Origin: Melastoma dodecandrum
Taxonomy: Eukaryota; Streptophyta; Magnoliopsida; Myrtales; Melastomataceae
DNA length: 64,000 bases
Reading direction: 5' to 3'
Assembly (NCBI GenBank): GCA_029817715.1
Contig: JARUPY010000539.1
Span: forward strand, 2,207,501-2,271,500
Shown: in pieces, positions 55,807 to 64,000 of the stretch
Layout: every line of letters starts with the position of its first letter
Numbering within the stretch: position 1 is the stretch's first letter
Translations under genes and position numbers: made by a program
Notes under the pieces: generated by a model
Seen by the model: only the letters and a program-made list of their open reading frames with translations
What the model was told of the DNA's origin: nothing
Database searches by the model: none

Positions 55807-56268
55807 CTACTTCTTGTCGCCACCGCCGGCCTTCTTGTCCCCACCGCCGGCCTTCTTGTCGTCCCCCTTCTTCTCCTCCTTGGCCGGGCCTACCGAGACT
55901 ATGTCAACCTTCCCGATTTTCTTCAACTTCTTGGCAACTGCCACCGTGTCCATCGTCCCTATCACAGTCAGCTTCTGGTCCTTGAGTTCCGCCGCTATCG
56001 AGTCCACCCCTGTAAGCCGGAACCCGAAACGAATCAAACGTTGATCGGATCTAACGAACCAAACATCAACATCTCAGACAGACAGAAGGGAGGGATTCAC
56101 CGTAGATGTCAGCGGCGGCCTCGATGGCCTTCTGCTTGGTCTTGTCGTCGGTCATGGTCGTGATCTTAAGCACCACCTTCTGCATAGAAAAACAAAAAAC
56201 ATGCCATGGGATGGACAACAAAAATCAAACTTTGAGCACAAAATTCTTAATTGTTCAACCTGTGCCAT
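55807..56268 (-). CDS. Heavy-metal-associated (HMA-fold) protein lacking the metal-binding cysteines
   Basis: Three exons (56260-56268, 56101-56179, 55807-56009) join to 96 residues; the first coding exon is just the nine bases ATGGCACAG. The HMA fold (about 4-70) reads KVVLKITTMTDDKTKQKAIE, GVDSIAAELKDQKLTVIG and TVAVAKKLKKIGKVDIVSVG. The usual MxCxxC loop is replaced by TTMTDDKTKQ, so metal transfer is not expected. The tail is three copies of a KKAGGGD unit and ends without the CaaX box, placing it with HPP rather than isoprenylated HIPP proteins. Known: Cys-less HMA proteins are common in plants and are targets of fungal effectors; some rice NLR receptors carry integrated HMA domains. The function of this one is unknown. 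Confidence 0.88.
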
Positions 56269-56864
56269 TTCGAGGGGGAGGAGGGGGTGGGAATGATTTT
56301 TGTTGGGTGGTGACGGAGTGTGTAGTCTTTCATGCGTGGGGGGGAATTATCAAATCTTTTAAGGACAAATGGGGGGTGGGGGCGGGGCGTGTTGCCTTTT
56401 TTGACAAGGGTTCTTAAAATCACACCAAAAAATCATATATATTTAATTTCATGAGCGTTTATATTGGTCCTCTAATTATCTATATATATTGAATTTGGGT
56501 GTGTTATTTATTAAGATTGAGGGACGGTGAGTTCACACAATGTCCTGTCGTAATCCGGACGTCGTAGCTGTTGGGATTGGGACAGAGTGTAAGGAGGAGG
56601 CAGCTAAACTTCCTCGGGAAGCTTCCGTGGAATATAAAACAGTGGCAATCTTTAGTATTTTAGTACGAATAGTTTCGTGAAGTGCATTTTGTGACCGTTC
56701 GTATTTCAGAAAGCTTTCGTGGGTGAAAGTTTTGTCAACGATCTAGCTCCGCCTGATCAAGTTGAGCTGCCATCGGAGACCACGAAGGAAGAAAGAGAGA
56801 GAGGAAAACAGAACCAACAGAATTTGTTATTTTATTTTGTCTTCTTCCTCAACCACTTATACAC
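56269..56864. other. Intergenic; HMA-gene promoter and left flank of foldback element
   Basis: No gene seen. The last 10 bases (56855-56864, ACTTATACAC) are the left target-site copy of the foldback element. Confidence 0.5.
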
Positions 56865-58267
56865 GGAAGCGGCTAACGGTACGTGTACGTAACCGTTACG
56901 TTGTTTACTAAAATTGATTTTTTTTAGTAAAGTTTACTAAAAATCGATGTTTTTTAGTAAAATCTTAGTAAATTACTAAAAAAATTAGTAATCTGTTACT
57001 AATTTTTCACTGTTTGACCATTAGGAAAGTTACTAAACGGTAAATCGGTAGAAAAATTTACTAAACTTTTTAATGACCGATTACTAAAAATATCGATGAT
57101 TTGACCTTTTCTTAGTAACCATTACTAAAATTTCACTATTCAACTTTAGTAATCGGTTACTAAAAAGTTTAGTAATTTTTTCCGCCGATTTACTAAACGT
57201 AGTTTAGTAACTTTTCGAATGGTCAAACAGTGAAAAATTAGTAATGGTTACTAATTTTTTTTAGTAAAATATATATCTTTAGTAATTTTCCAAGTAGGCC
57301 GTCGACCGATTTCAGAAATGATTTACCAATTTCGTAAGAGAAATTAGTAAATTACTGTGTAACATAGTAAAGTCGTTAGTAAATTACTAAAGTCGTTCTT
57401 TTTTTCGTAATCGTTTACTATTTTCTGAACGAAATTTAGTAATCGATTACTAAACTTTTTAGTAATTTATTAAATAGAACAGTACATTCCGAACCTAAAA
57501 CCGAACCTACTTTCAATGTGAAATTACCATTTTACCCCTGCGGTAAAATTATAAATAGGTTCGGTTTTAGGTTCGGACTGAAAATTCGTAAACGATTTTG
57601 TAATTTACCGCATGGGTAAAATTGTAATTTCACACTGAAAGTAGGTTCGGTTTTAGGTTCGGAATATACTATTCTGTTTAGTAAATTACTAAAAATTTTA
57701 GTAATCGGTTACTGAAATTTGTTCAAAAAATTGTAAAACATTACGGAAAAAAATGACGACTTTAGTAATTTACTAACGCCTTTACTATGTTACATAGTAA
57801 TTTACTAATTTCTCTTACAAAATTAGTAAATCATTACTAAAATCACCGAATGGCCTGCCTGGAAAATTACTAAAATTATATATTTTACTAAAAAAAATTA
57901 GTAACCGTTACTAATTTTTCACTGTTTGACAATTTAGAAAGTTACTAAACTACGTTTAGTAAATCGGCGGAAAAAGTTACTAAACTTTTTAGTAACCGAT
58001 TACTAAACTTGAACAGTGAAATTTTAATAACGGTTACTAAAAAAAATGTCAAATCACCGATATTTTTAGTAAACGGTTACTAAAAAGTTTAGTAAATTTT
58101 TCCGTCGATTTACTAAACGAAAAATTAGTAACGGATTACTAATTTTTTTTAGTAATTTACTAATTATTTTAATAAAAAAAAATCAATTTTTAGTAAAGAT
58201 TACTGAAGTTTTTATCGATTTTAGTAAACAATGTAACGGTTACTTGTACGTACCGTTAGCCGCTTCC
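56865..58267. mobile_element. 1.4-kb foldback element (Mutator-like candidate)
   Basis: Nearly the whole 1403-bp element is one inverted repeat: arms 56865-57550 and 57601-58267 around a 50-bp loop. Ends are GGAAGCGGCTAACGGTACGT and its reverse complement. It is flanked by ACTTATACAC (56855-56864) and ACTTAAACAC (58268-58277), a 10-bp target duplication with one mismatch, a size seen with Mutator-like elements. The arms consist largely of dozens of TTTAGTAA/TTACTAAA units, themselves palindromic, and the inner ends carry CCGAACCTAAAACCGAACC on one arm with its complement on the other. There is no coding capacity, so movement would need a transposase supplied elsewhere. A transcript would form a very long hairpin. 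Confidence 0.85.
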
Positions 58268-58277
58268 ACTTAAACAC

Positions 58278-59310
58278 CTGCGTTTGTGTCATCTGGCTTT
58301 TAACTTGGGCTAAAAAAAACAAACATTACAAGCAGCCCAAAGCCCAAATTCTACTAACTGAATTAACATTACAAGCTCGCAGCTCTCTCCTCTGCTTCTT
58401 CTTCTCTAACTTCTTCACAAGTTTAGCCTTGTCTAGAGCGTAATGTCAAGGAAACCCCATTTGATTGGTGTTCGAAAATGGTAACTTTTTTGTTTCAAAA
58501 TAATAGGAGGAAAATATATCACACTTCTCAAATAATATTCTTATTATGTGTTATAAAGAATTCCGTCGAAAAAGAACAAATTCTATATTTTCGCAAAATA
58601 ATTTTACTTGGGAATCTTATTTAGGAGCATAGCTATCGAAAAAGTTAGAATAGTGTGAACTTTGCTTATTTGTGAAGGGTTTGCAATTCCTATGGCACTG
58701 CCTGCATGGGGGTGGATCCGTCAGCGAGAAGTACATCTTGGCCTGCAATTCGGTCACCCTCCTCGTGAAGCCACGTGACCACGACCCCTTTTCACTCGAG
58801 GATTGATTGCCGGTGCATCATTACTTGGCCGGTGGAGGAGGACGAACGCCATCGAGCTTCGCCCGGGGACTATGGCCTGCCAGGCAATAGGGTTGGTGAG
58901 GAAGTTCATCGAGGAATCCCTCGCTCGGCCCGCAAACTCGTATCCGTGCCGAGCCTTTCTCCACACTTTAACACAGCGTCTCTTTATGCCCTCCAACGAA
59001 AGGCAAGATAATTTTCTCATAATTATAATTGAGTGTTAGGTTCCTCGGATGAAATACTTCATCATTTCTCAGATTCAATTATATTAACGCAAAAAAAAAA
59101 ACTCGACTAAGGTGTACATTTGACTATTAATACGGATTCAATTAACACCACAAGCCTTAAAGTGCAAACTCCGGGAAATCTGGGAGAGTTCATGATCTTC
59201 TAGTGATAATTCATTAATTGCTACGGGGAACATGACTAAATTTATCAAATCTACGACGGCCGTCTGAAAACATACCTGTTTTTTTTTTTATAAAGTAAAA
59301 CATATCAGTT
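58278..59310. other. Intergenic; unidentified codon-like fragment at 58700-59010
   Basis: Plus-strand 58803-59008 reads GASLLGRWRRTNAIELRPG and AIGLVRKFIEESLARPANS without a stop and with GC-rich, exon-like composition, unlike its AT-rich surroundings. I cannot assign it to a family; it may be a gene fragment. The rest is AT-rich without features. Confidence 0.35.
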
Positions 59311-62300
59311 TTAGAACAATGGCAACGCGGCGGGGAACCTCACGTGCATCCATTCCTCCTCATAACTCAGCGAGTGGTCCCATCCGATATCTGCCAGCAA
59401 GGAGAGCTTGAGTTCGTACAGCTGCCTCTTTGGAGGGTCGCCATCCTCTTGGATCATGTCATTTAGCACCTGAACAAAGACCACAAACCATCACATTGAA
59501 GAACATTAATAACATCCAGTTATCGCCTGGCTTCACCAACAGCATCTTAAGCAACTATGCTGATGATTTAAATCACCTTCAAGGCTGTTCCCAGTCGTCC
59601 ATGCCGTTTCTCAGAAAGGACCAATAAGGTACCGTGCTTGGAAGTTTTTACGTCGACCCACTTCTTGAATTCCTTGAAATTCTCGTCGAAGAGACCCGGA
59701 GGGAGACAAGGACCCTCGGTGGGTTCATCGTCGCCTGCTGCTGAAGCCTTCTCCTGCTGTCAATATTCACAAGGTGAATACATTTTCAGCTAATGAAATA
59801 CCAACAACAGAAGACTTGAAAGAAGAGATATCTAAGACAATGCACCTATGTTAAAGCATTCCTGGTATAAATTAATGCCGAACAGAAAGTGATCTAACAA
59901 AGGAACGAGCTAGATATATCGAGATCTTTTTAAGAAAATATTTGACTCTGGAAAGGACAGCTGTTTGTATGCAACGTCCAGATATGTGGAGAAAATAAGT
60001 AAAAAATGAAAATGAAATAGTTCAATGCATAGTCACAAAATCATTTAATTGTATCCAACAGAAACTCCTTACGCTGACTGATTCAATTTCCGCTATTGCC
60101 AGTCCTTTACGATAGAGGGCCTCCACAAGTTGATCGCGTGTCGTCTCCATCTTCTTCTTTGTCCTCTGGTAGAACCAAAAAGTGTATATCATAAATTCTT
60201 TGGCATATCAACGTACTGATGTATATCATCCCCCATCAATTAGAAGTTAACTACTCAAGCATAAACAAAAACCTCTGCTTCTTCATCCTCAGGGTCACTT
60301 CTAAATGCAAAATACTTGGCCAACTCCTCTTTATCAATGCTGCCGATAACATCATCTGCCACACCAATTACCTGCAACGCAGCAAAGATCCGATCCGACT
60401 AACATAAAAAAGATGCGATGGGGCCATTAAAGACATGCAATCATTTAGTGATTTGATAACAGCCTTAATGCACTTCCAGCATGACCTTGTACCGTCCATT
60501 TCATAATGCCGCATAAATTGCTTAAAGTCAACCTTAATGGCGTGTTTGGTATAAGTAACAACAGAAATGCATTGGATGGGTCAGAAAATGTAATGGAATG
60601 CCCATTCCTTCCCAAATTAATTGGATGGAATGAATTTTCATTCGTATCCGTAAATTCCAGTCATTCCTTTGTTTGGTTAGTTACAAGGAGGTCCTTGAAC
60701 CTAATGGACTGTAAAATTAGGTAGTAAAGCAGACAACGAGACAAAAACACAACCATATCTCCAACAGCAGACGGGTTAAGTAGGGAATATCACAACAATG
60801 CAGCAGGCATCAACATAGTACAGGTACAAGCCCTTGGAGAGCTTGGTGTTGAACACGAAACTAAAGAGGAAGTCCAAGAGGAGTCAGCACAGCCATCCAA
60901 CACAAAAATGTTTTTATATAGGAAATAATGAGGAAAGATACGGATTACCTCATGGTTATGACTAATCTTATCACTGCCATTACTCTGAGAAAGCAGACCT
61001 TCCAAAACCTTGGCTAGCAATGGAGTGTAATTTGGATACTCAGACTGACAAAGCACATACAATCAGGATTTTAAGTGGATCAGAAGCGTATCGCCTTTGA
61101 CGAAAACAAAAACAGCAAGCCAGCCTCAAGCAACAGGTCTATGAATAGCATTCAAAGAGCTCTTAAAGATGGAAGAGAATGAAAATAGCATCGGTCAGAA
61201 AGGCGAACAATAACTCTCCGACGTGATCCAATTATATATTGCATAACTTCTTGTTACAAGAGTAAACGACCATGCAGAAACAATTAAGAATTATTAACTT
61301 AATAGAGATCACACCTTTAGTTTGATGGATAAATTCTTCCACTCCGATCTTTCTTCATCAGTATTCTGCTTTAATGAGCCAAAGAATTTGACCTTTGCAT
61401 CTCGAATCTGATTGGCAAGTCAAAATCAACATAAATTTAGAATTAATCTCAATAGAGATAAAATTCACATTCTGCATGACTGCATATTTGGTCCTTCGCG
61501 AAAATATTCCAACAAGAACATGTCAGACAAAAAATCCATCGAGAAAGCAAATGCCTCTGTTGTCAGCACTAAATACATCTAACAATATCTCCGGACCTCA
61601 AGTCAGAGGGAAAGAAAACAACCAAATATTATGTGAATGTAACAGACAACCCACATAATCCACGCATAAAAAATCAAATTTGAACAATTCTGGAGAACAG
61701 TTGCACAATGATAAACTGTACAGGCCTCAGATAACGTAAATGCTACATGACAAATACAATATACCTCTTCTTCCAAGCGTTCTGTTGTGGTCTTTGAGCC
61801 AATTGATGAAGACAGTTTACCTTTCTCCTCCTCAATCTTTACAAATTGAATGGATAAATTTTAAGCAAATAACCAGATATCATAATTGAGATCTGTTTAT
61901 AAGTATAGAATAAATTATGGAGACATTAAATACAAGTACCTTATTTGGTGGAATTATGTAACAAATCTGATAAGATGCAGGGTTCTTTCGAGGACTTTTT
62001 CCACCATCCTGGCTAGAAGTTGATAGCTTTCCATATGAAATTGTTCCAACCAAAACAGACCCTGGCGGTGTGTTCTAGAAGAATAAAGCAGCTGAAAAAT
62101 AAATTATATTGAACAAACCTACAAATATTTTCTTTGGAAAGTTCATCAAATTCATAATTACCTTTGGGAGCTTTTCTTTTGTAGGGGGTGCCAAATATAT
62201 AGCTTCCTTTTTACTGAATGAGAATAAAATAGATTAGTCAACAAGTATCAGAAATCCACATCATAATCCATGAACCATCAAGGAGTGATCATACCCCGGA

Positions 62301-64000
62301 ATCAAAATTGAGGATTTGTAAGCGCCATCTCCAGTCACGGGACCATCAGGCTGAGAGAAAAAGCTCAATCGAATGGCATCCTATATCAGAGCACCGACAA
62401 AGAATGTAATAGTTTAGTCTTTGACCATAAATTAGCAATAAAACGAGGTAGACAGTGAGAAAAGACACTTGTTTGGAACAGACCCTACCTTTTCCTCCAG
62501 CTTTCTTTCAATAAATAATACCAGTTGCTTCAACTTTTCCAGATATTGTACATTTTCATGTCTGACATGCAATCACAAAACAACCAAAAAAAAAGGTATG
62601 ACAGCAATACAATTGCTGTTAAATTTAGTCAAATACAAGTAAAGGATAGAGAAATAGATTTATTATTTCATAATTTCGTATTTGCAATACTTAAGAAATG
62701 AAGACTAACCTTAGATATAGTTGAAGAGTATATTCACCCTTAGGAAGTTTTTTAAATTTGGGGTAGACATCCCCCAATGTATGTACTCGCTGAAAATAAG
62801 AATGTCAACTGTAAGATTTCTCATAAAAGAGACAAGATGCTTTTTTTTCAGATAAGTAGGCTACAAAACATGTTCCATCAATAACCATCTTTTGCTGCCC
62901 GGTCTAGTTAAATTGTCACTGCAAAAAAGCTGATTACCTTGTTTGAATCCGAAACGATGTAAAATTGTGATTCAAATTTGGTGTCGTATACACGGTTATT
63001 GAGTAGGGGAACATAAGGCCTGATTTCCGATCCATCTTCTAGTTTGAACTTGTAACTTCAAAGTAGATATAAATATATTTAAAAAAAATGAAAAACTAAA
63101 AAATACTAATGTAAAATTCTAGATCATATGAAAAGGAAAAATTCTTCTTACGTCAAAGTTAGAGCTAGAATCTGCTTGCCAGAGGGTAAGACATCTCGAT
63201 TTGAATCAAGGGCGTAGAGTTTCGAGTCAACAGGCCGATATGGAATCCGGACCTAGAAAATAAATGATATTCCATAAAAAGGTGATATTATCTTGTTGTC
63301 AAAATAATTCCACAAAGAGAATGGCTTTTTACCATATCGAGAACAGCAGCAGGTGAAAGATTCTCCGATGCAAGCAAAGCTTCAGCATCAATTCTTACCG
63401 GTGCTTCACTACCATCAAGAATTAATTCCTCTTTCTTGACAGCAATCACATGAAATGTAATCTTTAAAAAATATATAAGGTAATTAAGGCCAAAAAGAAC
63501 AAGTTAGATCCAGTCACCTGCAGTAATGTCCTTCTAGAGATGTATACTCAACAAATCAGTGGAAACTCAAACTGTCCACCCTGAATTCTTTATACTACCC
63601 CGATCAAGAATTTTTTTTTTAACAATATGCAGTAATTTGATGAAACGTGGATACATTTTAGATATACAGTGAAAAGAGTTTATGGATAACTAGGTTAATA
63701 TAGAAATCTGTACTAATTTGATACCTTAAAATCCACAGCAGCGGTTTCATTGCTCCCAATTCCACTGGACCAAAACTGAGCTATCGTTAACTCCATAGTC
63801 TGGCCACCAATGACAGGGAATGTATAACTTTTGGCAGCTGGTGAAGAAAAGGTGACCACACTTTCCCAAACAATCGGCCTTTGTAATGGAGAGATCTGAA
63901 AATAGAAAACAGATTAGCGGTTCTCTGGTGTGAGACAGGCCAGCAATGAGTATTTAGTACCTGAACTGCATCAACAAAAAATCTCCGTGTTGTATCAAAT
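59311..64000 (-). CDS. TPP2: Tripeptidyl peptidase II, C-terminal part (runs off the right edge)
   Basis: Seventeen minus-strand exons are inside the window, from the partial 63961-64000 to the last at 59311-59469. The others are 63725-63895, 63333-63461, 63152-63252, 62938-63055, 62710-62789, 62489-62561, 62295-62380, 62162-62213, 61940-62074, 61765-61836, 61315-61407, 60949-61044, 60273-60371, 60073-60165 and 59577-59756; all phases agree. They encode about 590 residues of the C-terminal half: RRFFVDAVQISPLQRP, PYRPVDSKLYALDSNRDVLP, FYIVSDSNKRVHTLGDVYP, LPKGEYTLQLYLRHENVQYL and the end EEEWMHVRFPAALPLF. Known: TPP2 is a giant cytosolic subtilisin-type protease that trims peptides from the proteasome; the catalytic triad is in the N-terminal half, outside the window. 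One intron (60372-60948) is enlarged by repeat-like sequence. Confidence 0.96.
60531..60680. repeat. Possible MITE remnant in a TPP2 intron
   Basis: Begins TAATGGCGTGTTTGGTATAA, wording typical of plant MITE ends, and is full of short inverted GGAATG/CATTCC pairs. A clear opposite terminus and target duplication were not found, so the call is tentative. Confidence 0.35.

Noticed and set aside
1..64000. CRISPR arrays, operons, tRNA or rRNA genes
   Set aside because: None seen; the window is eukaryotic nuclear DNA.

Overview
The window is nuclear DNA of a flowering plant. Genes have short GT-AG introns (one is GC-AG), the intron positions fit known plant families (IQ67 domain, heat-shock factor, remorin), and the families are plant-specific: DREB1, IQD, remorin, F-box/PP2, EMS1 receptor kinase, PPR, LTI65/RD29. 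Gene density is about one per 3-4 kb, outside a virus insertion and two repeat-rich stretches. I cannot name the species. Exon boundaries were placed by reading splice sites and checking that exon lengths sum to an open frame.

0-21 kb: a small LysM protein, a CCCH/WD40 (ZFWD) gene, an LTR remnant, a DREB1/CBF gene with three evenly spaced G-boxes upstream, a TRIM retroelement, an intronless MATE transporter, a decayed PLS-type PPR gene, an F-box/PP2 gene with a 97-bp tandem duplication across its stop codon, and a broken PMT-type methyltransferase copy.

21.7-30.4 kb: a near-complete endogenous pararetrovirus (Caulimoviridae-like) of about 8.6 kb without LTRs. It has a 1740-codon ORF whose read order is coat-like region with zinc knuckle, 30K movement protein, protease, reverse transcriptase, RNase H. 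Two further long ORFs follow: one with two zinc knuckles and a Lys/Glu repeat tail, and one of unknown function. Then come a TATA box, a small coiled-coil ORF and a tRNA-Met primer-binding site. The ORFs are uninterrupted and the catalytic motifs are present. The copy is linear with both ends close to the primer-binding site. It is the most unusual object in the window together with a 1.4-kb foldback element at 56.9-58.3 kb.

30.7-64 kb: IQD gene, EMS1-like receptor kinase with a single frameshift, class B heat-shock factor, a COR27-like gene with an evening element and a CCGAC core upstream, remorin, an NT-C2 coiled-coil protein, an LTI65/RD29-like cold/ABA protein, a P-type PPR protein, a metal-free HMA-fold protein, the foldback element, and the 3' two thirds or less of a tripeptidyl peptidase II gene that runs off the right edge. 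Three genes of the cold/ABA response (DREB1, COR27-like, LTI65-like) lie in this one window; whether that is more than chance cannot be judged from one sequence.
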